NCBI RefSeq assembly: GCF_001050375.1 | Contig: NZ_KQ130486.1 | Coordinates: 60,880-124,879, forward strand | Reading direction: 5' to 3' | Length of the DNA: 64,000 bases | Source of the DNA: Catenovulum maritimum | Lineage (GTDB): Bacteria > Pseudomonadota > Gammaproteobacteria > Enterobacterales > Alteromonadaceae | In this document: one piece after another, positions 40,455 to 49,741 of the stretch | Position numbering within the stretch: the first letter of the stretch is position 1 | Layout of the letters: each line of letters begins with the position of its first letter | Position numbers and translations under genes: made by a program | The notes under the pieces: generated by a model | What the model was told of the DNA's origin: nothing | The model's input: the letters and a program-made list of their open reading frames with translations, nothing else | The model's database searches: none

Positions 40455-41186
40455 CTACCAAGCAATTTTATTGCCATCCCAATTAAGCAAAGCCCCAGAA
40501 TCTTCCAAGCTTAATAAATTAAATACCCTGTCTATCCGCTCAGCAGTCAAAGTACCTGCATATAATTTATCCGGCTTAATATTTTGTTGAAAAGGTAAAC
40601 TCAATTTAGTATCTGTGGTGCCTGGGTGTAGACTCGCTACTGCATGTAATGGAAATTTTCTCTGCCATTCTATCGCAAGGTTTTTTAGCCACATATTAAG
40701 AGCCGCTTTACTCATCCTATAACTATGCCAGCCGCCTAAGTGATTATCTGAAATACTGCTAACTCGAGCAGACAAGCAAATAAATTTAGCAGGCTTGTGC
40801 TTGTTTAATACTAGATTTAAAACCTGACTTAAATGAATTTGGACTAATAAATTAGCCTGCAAGTTACACATAAAATTATCTATTGAAAATTGAGTTAAAC
40901 TTTTTTCAGGTTTAATTAAATTATCATGTAAAAAGCCACTACAACAAATCGTCCAATCGGGAGACACTTGATTGTCTTTTAAAAGCTGTACCAAGATATT
41001 TTTTTGGTCTGGTTGAGATAAATCACACTTTAAAACAAGATCTTGAGATCTGACGTCATAAGATATCGGAGCTCGAGAAACTAGTACAAATAGACAATCT
41101 GGGTAGCGATCTCGCCAATAAAGGTACAAAGAAGCAGCTATATCGCTGCCGGCTGAGCTAATTAATATACAATCGAGTGGTTTCAT
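40455..41186 (-). CDS. SDR-family oxidoreductase (C-factor-like)
   Basis: 243 residues. Active-site YRMSK (Tyr-x3-Lys) with preceding Ser (CLSARVSS) and the LHPGTTDTKLS segment support a short-chain dehydrogenase/reductase similar to CsgA/C-factor-like proteins. The N-terminal cofactor motif is degenerate (SSAGSDIA in place of TGxxxGxG), so NAD(P) binding may be altered. The substrate is unknown. It is a single gene, convergent with slyD. Confidence 0.78.
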   Translation of the reverse strand: MKPLDCILISSAGSDIAASLYLYWRDRYPDCLFVLVSRAPISYDVRSQDLVLKCDLSQPDQKNILVQLLKDNQVSPDWTICCSGFLHDNLIKPEKSLTQFSIDNFMCNLQANLLVQIHLSQVLNLVLNKHKPAKFICLSARVSSISDNHLGGWHSYRMSKAALNMWLKNLAIEWQRKFPLHAVASLHPGTTDTKLSLPFQQNIKPDKLYAGTLTAERIDRVFNLLSLEDSGALLNWDGNKIAW

Positions 41187-41300
41187 CTGGTATCAACTTA
41201 TCTTTTTAGACTTTACGTTTGAAACACGGATCTAGATCGACTAACGGATTAAGACACAGTAAACTAAGCAGTTATTAAGTTCAGTAAACAGAAGTAGCAA

Positions 41301-41903
41301 ATGACAAGACAAATTGTGTTAGCAACAGGTAACAAAGGTAAGGTAAAAGAGCTCAATCAAATGCTAAAAAACTTTGAATACGAAGTAAAAGCACAAAGTG
41401 AGTTTAACGTTCCTGATGTAGCAGAAACAGGTTTAACTTTTGTTGAAAATGCACTAATAAAAGCAAGAAATGCATCAAAACATACAGGCTTGCCTGCAAT
41501 AGCTGACGACTCAGGTATTGAAGTAGAATGTTTAAACGGCAAACCTGGCATATATTCAGCTCGTTACGCAGGTGAGAATGCGACAGATAAGCAAAACTTA
41601 GAAAAGCTATTATCTAACTTAGAAGGCGAAGAAAACCGCACAGCAAGATTCCAATGCGTTTTAGTTTATTTACAACATGAAAACGATCCAACACCAATTA
41701 TATGCCAAGGCACTTGGACAGGTTCAATCACACACCAGCCCTCAGGTGAAAATGGCTTCGGCTACGATCCTATTTTTTGGTTAGAAGAGCAAGAATGCAC
41801 TTCAGCCGATCTTCCAGCCGAGTTAAAGAATAAATTAAGCCACAGAGGCCAAGCCTTAGTCAAATTGATGCAGCAGTTCCAAAGCCAAAAAGTAAGAGTT
41901 TAA
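41301..41903 (+). CDS. rdgB: XTP/dITP pyrophosphatase
   Basis: 200-residue HAM1-family nucleotide-sanitising enzyme. It removes xanthosine and inosine triphosphates from the nucleotide pool. Signatures are LATGNKGKVKEL, ADDSGIEVECLNGKPGIYSARYAG (metal-binding Asp pair) and GYDPIFW. It overlaps nothing; hemW begins 2 bases after its stop, so they form an operon, an order seen across gammaproteobacteria. Confidence 0.95.
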   Translation: MTRQIVLATGNKGKVKELNQMLKNFEYEVKAQSEFNVPDVAETGLTFVENALIKARNASKHTGLPAIADDSGIEVECLNGKPGIYSARYAGENATDKQNLEKLLSNLEGEENRTARFQCVLVYLQHENDPTPIICQGTWTGSITHQPSGENGFGYDPIFWLEEQECTSADLPAELKNKLSHRGQALVKLMQQFQSQKVRV

Positions 41904-41905
41904 CA

Positions 41906-43042
41906 ATGGTATTGCCACCATTAAGCTTATATATACACATTCCATGGTGTATTGAAAAATGTCCTTACTGCGACTTCAACTCACATTCAATTAAATCAAA
42001 TATACCTGAATCAGAGTACATCAGCTGTTTATTAGATGATTTATCCCAAGATGCTCACTTGGCACAAAATAGAGAAATTGAAACTATTTTCTTTGGTGGC
42101 GGTACGCCAAGTGTTTTCAGTGCCGAAGGGATTAAAACCATCATTGATGGGGTAAAACACAGGCTCAAATTAAGTGAAAATTGCGAAATTACACTAGAAG
42201 CAAATCCAGGTACGTTCGAAATAGATAAATTCACGGGTTTTAAATCGGCTGGCGTAAACCGCTTCTCTATAGGTGTTCAGAGCCTGCAAAACGAAAAGTT
42301 AACTAGCCTAGGTCGAGTTCACCAAGCCGATGAAGCAATAAAAGCAGCTAAAGTAGCGAGCGCACTCAAGTTAAACTCGTTTAATTTAGACTTAATGCAT
42401 GGCTTACCGGACCAAAGCATAGAAGATGCACTGAGCGATTTATCCCAAGCAATTGCGCTTTCCCCACCTCATTTATCTTGGTATCAATTAACCATAGAAG
42501 AAAACACTTTATTTGCTTCTAAACCTCCAACCTTGCCTCAAGATACAACTCTATGGTCTATTCAAGAGCAAGGACAAAAATTACTATCTGAGCATGGCTA
42601 CGAGCAATACGAAATTAGTGGCTATGCCAAAAAAGGTCATCAATGCCAGCACAATTTAAACTACTGGCGCTTTGGTGATTACTTAGCAATTGGCTGTGGT
42701 GCACATGGTAAAATTACTTTAGCCGATGAGGACAAAATAATTCGCTATGAAAAAATTAAACATCCAAAAGGTTATTTAGATTTAACTCAAAATTACACTT
42801 ACAAACAACACCAAGTCAGCCAAGACGATTTACCATTCGAATTTTTTATGAATCGATTCCGCCTAATGGAAGCTTGTCCAATCAACGAGTTCGAGCAATA
42901 TACAGGTTTAAGCATTAGCACAATTGAGCCAGCTATAACCAGAGCAAAACAGCTAGGTTTTATAGAAGAAAGTGTGAACAACTGGCAAGTTACAGCAAAA
43001 GGTCATTTATACTTAAATGATTTACTTGAACTGTTTGTTTAG
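41906..43042 (+). CDS. hemW: Heme chaperone HemW (radical SAM)
   Basis: 378 residues. The radical SAM cluster motif is Cys15-x3-Cys19-x2-Cys22 (PWCIEKCPYCDF). The family hallmark HNLNYW and a C-terminal HemW winged-helix-like part separate it from coproporphyrinogen dehydrogenase HemN, which also has a further Cys in the motif. HemW binds heme and delivers it to respiratory proteins. Confidence 0.94.
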   Translation: MVLPPLSLYIHIPWCIEKCPYCDFNSHSIKSNIPESEYISCLLDDLSQDAHLAQNREIETIFFGGGTPSVFSAEGIKTIIDGVKHRLKLSENCEITLEANPGTFEIDKFTGFKSAGVNRFSIGVQSLQNEKLTSLGRVHQADEAIKAAKVASALKLNSFNLDLMHGLPDQSIEDALSDLSQAIALSPPHLSWYQLTIEENTLFASKPPTLPQDTTLWSIQEQGQKLLSEHGYEQYEISGYAKKGHQCQHNLNYWRFGDYLAIGCGAHGKITLADEDKIIRYEKIKHPKGYLDLTQNYTYKQHQVSQDDLPFEFFMNRFRLMEACPINEFEQYTGLSISTIEPAITRAKQLGFIEESVNNWQVTAKGHLYLNDLLELFV

Positions 43043-43062
43043 CGATATAGGAGCAAATTAAA

Positions 43063-43623
43063 TTGATTAGTCGATTGATATTAGCGTGTTTTTGTCTGAT
43101 AGCTTTAAACGCATGTAAAAATACCCCTGAAGAAAACAAAGCTGAGGTATTTTTAAAACAAGAAGTAAAACTGAAACTGTCAGATTATTTAATGACCTAT
43201 GCTCTTCACCAAGAATTTGATAAATTGCTGGGCTACTACGCTCAAGACGCACAGCTGATTAATGTCATTAAAGGAGATAAGGCTAAAGGTATTAAGCAAA
43301 TAAAAAATTACTTTAATTGGGAAGATAAAAAGCTAACCTACCAGCGCTCGGAAAGTGCATTTGTTGTCGAAAATATTTGGATAGATGGCTTAAATGCAAC
43401 TGTAGTTGGATATTTAATGCCATTTGAATATGATGGGGTCGATTTAGGACCTTGGAAAACTGTGATGTTATTCGAGTTTGACCAAGAATTGAAAATCATC
43501 AAACAAACGGATTATATTAACTACACACCTAAAGCTATGTTTAATAATAGTCCTAACTCTAACTTGGATATAAAAGTACCAAGCTATCTAATCAAAAGCT
43601 CAGCGATAATAAATGCTAACTAA
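43063..43623 (+). CDS. Putative NTF2-like lipoprotein
   Basis: 186 residues with a lipoprotein signal (LIALNAC lipobox, Cys18). The remainder resembles a SnoaL/NTF2-like small alpha+beta fold: a helix-rich start, the segment DKLLGYYAQDAQLINVIKGD and a repeated beta pattern. No catalytic residue is evident. Translation begins at TTG (43063) with AGGAG about nine bases upstream. It follows hemW by 20 bases and is probably cotranscribed. The function is unknown. Confidence 0.65.
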   Translation: MISRLILACFCLIALNACKNTPEENKAEVFLKQEVKLKLSDYLMTYALHQEFDKLLGYYAQDAQLINVIKGDKAKGIKQIKNYFNWEDKKLTYQRSESAFVVENIWIDGLNATVVGYLMPFEYDGVDLGPWKTVMLFEFDQELKIIKQTDYINYTPKAMFNNSPNSNLDIKVPSYLIKSSAIINAN

Positions 43624-43624
43624 C

Positions 43625-43640
43625 CTGACCTAGAGGTCAG
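43625..43640 (+). terminator. Weak hairpin after the NTF2-like gene
   Basis: Stem CTGACC/GGTCAG with loop TAGA immediately after the stop codon. No T-run follows, so termination is uncertain. Confidence 0.35.
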
Positions 43641-43792
43641 AAGTTAACTAAGAGTCAGGCAATAAAGCATTAACTTGTAATTCGACTAATCTGAGAATAA
43701 GGTGAAACTGTGTTGAGAGAGCTACTTGCTTGGGGATGTATTTAACTCGACGGAAAATAATTTAGTATTTAATACCAATCAATGAGGACGAA

Positions 43793-44050
43793 TTAATCGT
43801 CCTCTGGAAAGTCTTCTTTTTCATCCATTCGATTAGATTTACTTGAGCTATGAGCCCAAAAAAGTTGCAGGCCAAGTAATAAAACGAGTCCCAGCAAGAT
43901 AATTGCAAAATAACTATTCGAGCCTTCTTCAACACTAGATAAAAAGTATGAAAGGCCGACTGGCAACAAAACGACTAAACCTAGAGTAAGCCAAAATCCA
44001 AATGAGGATTCGACTATAGGTTGTCCGTTTTGATTTTTCTTTTCGCTCAT
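43793..44050 (-). CDS. Small two-helix membrane protein, unknown
   Basis: 85 residues with two adjacent membrane helices (about 18-38 and 46-62), a charged N-terminus and an acidic C-terminus (EKEDFPEDD). The ATG at 44050 has an AGGATC-like site; the longer frame to 44146 adds 32 residues without support. An 8-bp hairpin (GAGGACGA/TCGTCCTC, 43784-43804) spans the stop codon and may help terminate transcription. No family was recognised. Confidence 0.6.
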   Translation of the reverse strand: MSEKKNQNGQPIVESSFGFWLTLGLVVLLPVGLSYFLSSVEEGSNSYFAIILLGLVLLLGLQLFWAHSSSKSNRMDEKEDFPEDD

Positions 44051-44217
44051 TGTGAGATCCTGCTCAGTATTGAGAGGTTGAGCTATACCGACATCCTCTT
44101 GTATGGTGCCAACGTTGACTTGCCCAAACCAATTTACGTGCTTCATAATAATACCGTTACTATACCGAAAATATTGAATAAAAGAAAAGTTAGTCGACTA
44201 ATTTATTGAATTAGCAT

Positions 44218-44760
44218 CTAATTAGTGACTTTTCTCACCAAACGAAACAAAGTATTTGTGCCTTTTGGTCTTTGGCTGTTTGTGCCTTCCTTAAACTGTA
44301 CTCCCCAAACCATATTCACTTTTTCTAAATTAAACACTGGCGTGCTTGTCCAATAGGTTTGATTCTTAGTACTCGCAAATAAATTAATATTTGTCGCAGG
44401 CTCGGCACACTGCCTTTCAATTAACCCCATTAACTCTTTTACATTGGGTAAACGCCAATCAGAATGACTCGCATATTGAGATTCAGCAGCAAACTTAACC
44501 GCATCAATCCATACCGCACTTTTTGCAGTCCCAGTACAAGTCATGCTGTTACTCGACCATACCTCACCATAATTACAACGAGACCACATTAAGCCAGTTA
44601 AACCATCTGTCACTACACCGTTAACATCATCTAAAATATAATTAGATTCTGTTATTGAAGGCGCAATTGAATCCGTACAAAACGCTAAAGCATTCTGATT
44701 CATCAATGTTGAAATTAAGCTAAAAGAAACCGCAAGCTTATAATTTTTAAACTTTTTCAT
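44218..44760 (-). CDS. Secreted DUF1566 (Lcl-type C-terminal) protein
   Basis: 180 residues with a signal peptide (cleavage near ALA-FC) and one DUF1566 domain, identified by GLMWSRCNYGE, SDWRLPNVKELMGLI and TYWTSTPVF. DUF1566 modules occur in secreted or surface proteins with no settled activity; the Legionella Lcl protein is an adhesin. Two Cys pairs may form disulfides. It begins 2 bases after the larger DUF1566 gene, with GAGG upstream, so the two are cotranscribed. Confidence 0.8.
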   Translation of the reverse strand: MKKFKNYKLAVSFSLISTLMNQNALAFCTDSIAPSITESNYILDDVNGVVTDGLTGLMWSRCNYGEVWSSNSMTCTGTAKSAVWIDAVKFAAESQYASHSDWRLPNVKELMGLIERQCAEPATNINLFASTKNQTYWTSTPVFNLEKVNMVWGVQFKEGTNSQRPKGTNTLFRLVRKVTN

Positions 44761-44762
44761 TT

Positions 44763-46559
44763 TTACCTCACCAGTAAAATGGCGCCAGCCAATAACTTAC
44801 TATGTGCATGTTCATCACCTGTTGATAAATTTACCGCCCAAGCGTTTGGTGTTTCTGGACTTTCACTATCGTTTACGCCAAATAAGCTAGATTCACTGGT
44901 CCAATATGGCGTGCTTGCTTTGGCATGATTAGACCAAATTTGAAAGTTATTCGCCCCCAACGCCAATTTATCGTCATCGTTCGCATAGTTTAAAATTGAT
45001 ACAAGCTCATTCACTGTTGGCAAACGCCAATCATTGCCGCCGCACATTCCAACAGAGTTTATATACTCTATGTAGGATGCTGTACTGCAAGCGGTTAGAG
45101 AAGTATCCGTAAAGCATGCCGCACTATTAGAAGTTTGACTTCCGGAGAACCCACCATTAAATTCAGATTCGTCAAACCAACTAAAAGTATGAGTATGCGC
45201 TCTAATACCACTTGTGGTTTTTATTTCCCAAATTAATCCGGTGACATTATCTCGTACGCAAGTTGGAGTACTGGTAAAATCTTCCTCACCATTTTGATTT
45301 AACAAGGTAAAATCAAAGCCTAGCTCCCCGCCCCCTTCTTTCGCCAATTCGGCATTTAATGCTGCAGAATCTCGTCCAATTTCGGCATCTTGTCTAGGTA
45401 AATTAGTCTGACCACAGTTGACTAAATTGCTGGTTTCATTAGCACAATTAGTTATACCTGTATCATTCATGCCATCAAAAATACCGATAGGTAATACAGT
45501 CACACTAACGAAATCATTATAAGAAATGCCACTGACTACATCCGTCGCCGTAAATTTCAATTCAAACAAAGTCTTGGAATCAACTGAAGGTGCGTTAAAC
45601 TGCAGCGCCAGGCTGTCTGTTACATCTAAATCCAGCCTAGTTTCCGAATCAGACTGCAGCCAAGCATATTCAATATTATCACTGCGAGACACCTCTCCAA
45701 TTAAATTCACTAACTGCCCGGTATAAACTGTTTGAGCATCGCCAGCATCGATTGTCAGTGAAGTTAAGCTCGCAGGTAAAATATCAATAAATAACGGGCT
45801 CGATGTCACTGTTTTGCCATTCATGTCAGTAACAGATAAAGTAAAAGTTAAACTCGCCGTTTTATCGGATTTATTAATAAATTGGTTTTCTCCCACTATA
45901 TATAATGCGGGGAAACTTACCTCTGCGGTATCAAATTGAGTTAAAACACCATTACTCGGAATCCCATCAACTGCGGCATTAGGCGTAACATAAATAATAG
46001 CACTAGCAACGTTCTGGCCATCTTGAGCATCTATCCACTCGGATTGAAAACTAAAGCCTTTACCTGAATGCACAACTTGATCTTTGTCATCTATTTCAAA
46101 ACTAATAATTTCAGGGTTAGTATTAGGCGCGAACACCTCAACTAGCATACTCGTTGAAGCCTGCTTCCCATCACTATCAATCACAATTAAGGTCAGTGTA
46201 ATATTAGTATCAGTAATCACTGATTCCGGAATGCTAAGTTGCACCGTTTCAGTTGTTGTGTCTGATAATTCCTCTTGGAACAAAGCCGGTTGAGCTGACC
46301 AAATATAAGTATAAGTATCATCTTCTCCACGAACAGAGCTAACAATGTCAATTTGTTCAGTTCCGACAGGTATCCGAATATTTTGTCCTAATTTACCTGT
46401 GCTGCCGATGGCTACTTTTAGCTCTACATCTTCAGATGTCTCACTCTCTGAACTCAATGAACCAGAGCAAGCGGCAAGATTTAGTAAACATAACAGACCC
46501 ACTGCAGACAAAAATTGCCGCAGATTCAAAATATGAAAAAAATTAAAACTAAAATACAT
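44763..46559 (-). CDS. Lipoprotein with Ig-like repeats and DUF1566 domain
   Basis: 598 residues from the ATG at 46559. The TTG at 46601 adds 14 residues before the signal and is less likely. The signal ends in LNLAACSG, a lipobox. About 350 residues of beta-rich, PKD/cadherin-like repeats follow (VTVLPIG, VSVTDMNGKTVTSS types), then a C-terminal DUF1566 domain with NDWRLPTVNELVSILNY and PYWTSESSLFG. It looks like a surface-displayed lipoprotein carrying a ligand-binding module. Cotranscribed with the 180-residue DUF1566 gene. Confidence 0.78.
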   Translation of the reverse strand: MYFSFNFFHILNLRQFLSAVGLLCLLNLAACSGSLSSESETSEDVELKVAIGSTGKLGQNIRIPVGTEQIDIVSSVRGEDDTYTYIWSAQPALFQEELSDTTTETVQLSIPESVITDTNITLTLIVIDSDGKQASTSMLVEVFAPNTNPEIISFEIDDKDQVVHSGKGFSFQSEWIDAQDGQNVASAIIYVTPNAAVDGIPSNGVLTQFDTAEVSFPALYIVGENQFINKSDKTASLTFTLSVTDMNGKTVTSSPLFIDILPASLTSLTIDAGDAQTVYTGQLVNLIGEVSRSDNIEYAWLQSDSETRLDLDVTDSLALQFNAPSVDSKTLFELKFTATDVVSGISYNDFVSVTVLPIGIFDGMNDTGITNCANETSNLVNCGQTNLPRQDAEIGRDSAALNAELAKEGGGELGFDFTLLNQNGEEDFTSTPTCVRDNVTGLIWEIKTTSGIRAHTHTFSWFDESEFNGGFSGSQTSNSAACFTDTSLTACSTASYIEYINSVGMCGGNDWRLPTVNELVSILNYANDDDKLALGANNFQIWSNHAKASTPYWTSESSLFGVNDSESPETPNAWAVNLSTGDEHAHSKLLAGAILLVR

Positions 46560-46802
46560 AGTGAATACCGTCAATAAATTAACACTCGGATAAAAAACCA
46601 AGGTCTATAGACTTAACTCAGCAAATATCATTCCAACTAAATAATAAAACTATCGACTATACTCATTAAATTAAACTCAAAAAACTTGTACCTAGATTAA
46701 TGATATAAGTTAAAAATTTTGCTAGTCTCAAATTATGATTAAAATCGCACAACACAATCTCCAACAAATAAACAAGTAATGGCTTTACTAGGTAAAAAAT
46801 AA

Positions 46803-49307
46803 ATGAGTCGTTTAATCAAACTTTTATTAGTAAACAGCCATGCTGAACATAGAGAAAGCATAGCCAAATTAGTCTTGGAAACTGAAGTATTTCAATTGGT
46901 TGAAGTACAAACAGGTGAACAAGCTATTAATGTGTTACGCGAACAAAGAATAGAATGCATCATTACCGATATAGATATTGACGGATTTGATGGTTGGCGG
47001 CTTGCGAGAATGGTTAGAGCTGGTATTTTTCAGTGTGATGCCCAAGTGCCTATTATTATCATTGCTTCTACTTGGTGTGAACATATAGCAGAAACCACTG
47101 CCAGAGAATTTACCGTCAACCGACTACTCTCCTTTGAAGAAAAACATAAATTACCCTCAATTTTAGCTGACGCCCTTTCTTCCAAAATAGAGCACTCAAG
47201 CAAAGTACCATTACTTGTCATAGAAGATAATGAAGAAATCCAAGAAATTGTTAGCCGCATTCTAGGTAATAGATTTGAAATAGAACTCGCAAGCAATGGA
47301 GAAGACGGTTTTAAACTCTGGCTAGAAAAAAGACATCAAATTGTTTTACTCGATGTTATGCTGCCGGGTATTTCAGGTGAAGAAGTACTCACAAAGATAT
47401 TGAACGAAAGTGCTTCACAAGCCGTCATCATAATGACAGCCCACGGCACTATGGAAATGGCAGAAAAGCTGATTATTCAAGGCGCTGCAGATTTCATCAC
47501 TAAACCTTTTAGAGCAGAACCACTGCGCAGGGTTTGTGAGATTGCTTCACGTCGCGAAGACTTTATGATCAGCAATAAACAATTTGCAGATAAAGTAAAA
47601 AGTCTGAGAGAAAAAGAGCTCGAATACAAAAAAATCTCTGAAGCACACCAACAGTTATTAGACAGCATGACAACGGCTGTTTTAGAACTCAATGAGCTTG
47701 GCAAGATTCACTTTTACAATAAAGCCTGGGCTGAGCTAACTGGCTATACCGAATCAGAAATAGAAAATAAAGACTTTCTGCACTTTATCTGCCCAGAATT
47801 TGAACAAGAGCATAATTTAGTTGAAGATACGATTAAGGATTTATTCAATAACACGATTTCTCAGTGCACGTTAGAATTTAAAATTAAACATAAAAAAAAC
47901 CTAGATATATGGATGGAAGCTAGGCTAAGTGCCGCAAAGCAAAATGATGGCTCGACCTTTATCACTTTAACGTTAGACGATATCACCAAACGAAAAACGA
48001 TTGAAACTAAGCTTGAACACTTAGCACTTCACGACACCTTAACTAACTTACACAATCGCTACTACTTTGATACAGAGCTAAGCCGCCTAACCCATTTATC
48101 AAATAGAGGTGAAGGTCCTCACGCTTTACTCTACATAGACTTAGATCACTTTAAAATTATTAATGATTCTCAAGGTCATCACCAAGGTGACATTGTTTTA
48201 AAAGAAGTATCCAAAACCATTAAATCTAGATTACGGAAGTCTGATCTGCTTTGCCGTATTGGCGGAGATGAATTTGCTGTTTTAGTCACTTTCACCAGTT
48301 TAACTCAAGCCAAAGAACTAGCTGACGAGATTTGCGAGGTCGTAAAACTAGGTCACTATCAATTTGACGGTCAAGTATATAAATTAAGCTGTAGTATAGG
48401 TGTAACTAGCATTAACGGCGAAGCTGAGAGCGCTCATGAATACCTAAAACAATCCGATATCGCATTATATGTCGCTAAACACAAAGGCCGCGATCTGGTT
48501 CATATATATTCAGATACAGATAAAGACAGTGAAAAGCTTCGCGACACTATAGAGTGGATACATGAACTGCAACAAGCTATAGCCAATGATAATATAGTGC
48601 TGCATTTTCAACCTGTGATGAAAATAAAAGATTATAGTTTTGCTTACTTTGAAGCACTCGTTAGGCTCAATATCAATGGTGAATTAGTTTACCCAAACAG
48701 CTTTATTCCGGCATTAGAAAGAGCTGAAGATATAAAACTACTAGATCATCAAGTAGTTGCTAAATCAATCAGTATGCTCGCTGAATACCCAGATCTAAAA
48801 AGAATAGCAATAAACCTATCTGCCCATGCTTTTAGTGACGAAAAGCTGAGCCCTTTAATCTCGCAAAAAATCCAGCAATACCAAGTTGATCCTAAGCGAA
48901 TTATTTTTGAGCTAACCGAAAGTGCCAGTTTAACCAACCTTTCCGCAACTATGCGTATGATAAAAGAATTGAATCAACTGGGTTGTGGCTTTTCAATCGA
49001 TGATTTTGGCACTGGCTTTAGTACTTTTAGTTACTTAAAACAATTACCCGCTAAAAGCGTAAAAATTGATGGCTCTTTCGTTCAAGATATGAAGAGCGAC
49101 CCAATCGATGTCGCTTTAGTTAGAGCGATTAAAGACATAGCCCAATCACTTGGCAAAGTATCTGTCGCTGAATTTGTGGAAGATAGAGAAACATTGGAGA
49201 TGTTAGCAGAAATAGGCGTCGACTATGCTCAAGGTTATTACATAGCTAAACCTCAGCCAATAGAAACAGCATTAAAGCTAAAATGTTTACCTAAGCCTAA
49301 AACATAG
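46803..49307 (+). CDS. Hybrid REC-REC-PAS-GGDEF-EAL regulator
   Basis: 834 residues. The first receiver domain (about 5-120, ITDIDIDGFDGW) and the second (about 135-250, LLDVMLPGISGEE with a phospho-acceptor Asp) are followed by a PAS domain (about 285-400). The GGDEF domain has an intact RIGGDEF near 483-489, and the EAL domain has an intact EALVRL near 617. So both cyclase and phosphodiesterase activities are possible, perhaps switched by phosphorylation. No histidine kinase is adjacent. Its stop is four bases before a decayed MITE fragment, so the C-terminus may have been altered. Confidence 0.9.
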   Translation: MSRLIKLLLVNSHAEHRESIAKLVLETEVFQLVEVQTGEQAINVLREQRIECIITDIDIDGFDGWRLARMVRAGIFQCDAQVPIIIIASTWCEHIAETTAREFTVNRLLSFEEKHKLPSILADALSSKIEHSSKVPLLVIEDNEEIQEIVSRILGNRFEIELASNGEDGFKLWLEKRHQIVLLDVMLPGISGEEVLTKILNESASQAVIIMTAHGTMEMAEKLIIQGAADFITKPFRAEPLRRVCEIASRREDFMISNKQFADKVKSLREKELEYKKISEAHQQLLDSMTTAVLELNELGKIHFYNKAWAELTGYTESEIENKDFLHFICPEFEQEHNLVEDTIKDLFNNTISQCTLEFKIKHKKNLDIWMEARLSAAKQNDGSTFITLTLDDITKRKTIETKLEHLALHDTLTNLHNRYYFDTELSRLTHLSNRGEGPHALLYIDLDHFKIINDSQGHHQGDIVLKEVSKTIKSRLRKSDLLCRIGGDEFAVLVTFTSLTQAKELADEICEVVKLGHYQFDGQVYKLSCSIGVTSINGEAESAHEYLKQSDIALYVAKHKGRDLVHIYSDTDKDSEKLRDTIEWIHELQQAIANDNIVLHFQPVMKIKDYSFAYFEALVRLNINGELVYPNSFIPALERAEDIKLLDHQVVAKSISMLAEYPDLKRIAINLSAHAFSDEKLSPLISQKIQQYQVDPKRIIFELTESASLTNLSATMRMIKELNQLGCGFSIDDFGTGFSTFSYLKQLPAKSVKIDGSFVQDMKSDPIDVALVRAIKDIAQSLGKVSVAEFVEDRETLEMLAEIGVDYAQGYYIAKPQPIETALKLKCLPKPKT

Positions 49308-49311
49308 CGCC

Positions 49312-49390
49312 AAATCGATATAAATTGAGAGTATCAGAGCCATCAAAGACAGTTCAATTCTAGGCCTGTCAACACAAAGTGTAGGCTCCC
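49312..49390 (+). repeat. Decayed fragment of the MITE-like element
   Basis: About 80 bases matching the outer part of the full element (AAATCgATATAAATTGaGAG, then TATCAGAGCCATCA and CAATTC), with several mismatches, in the same orientation as copy B next door. It ends before the second half of the element. Confidence 0.6.
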
Positions 49391-49407
49391 AAGGTAAACG
49401 TTGTTCT

Positions 49408-49671
49408 AGAGCTAAATCAATATAAATTGCGAGTATCAGAGCCATCACAGACAGCTCAATTCAAGGCGTATCATTGCAGGAATGTAGGCACCTTTAAAAA
49501 TGATACAACACAGAAGTGAGCTGTCTGTGAGGCTCCTGAAAGGCTGGGCTAAAAGCCATTTATTCTGCGTTAAGTTGGCTTGGCATAGAACCACTATGCC
49601 TGTGCCAACTTGCCTTGCCTAAATGGCTTTTATCTCCAGCTGATTATCACTATTTATATTGATTTAGCTCT
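49408..49671 (-). mobile_element. MITE-like inverted-repeat element, copy B (264 bp)
   Basis: Same length and 20-bp perfect terminal inverted repeats as copy A at 10503-10766, inserted in the opposite orientation, with about six base differences counted by eye (roughly 98% identity). Taking GAGCTAAATC as the end, it is flanked by TA on both sides (ctTA / TAtata), consistent with a TA target. It contains the same two internal stem-loops and no frame. Confidence 0.85.
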
Positions 49672-49741
49672 ATATAACGCATACCTCAGATGAATACCAA
49701 ACAAGTAGCATTACATGCCTTTGATAAGGGTTAAAGCCTGA

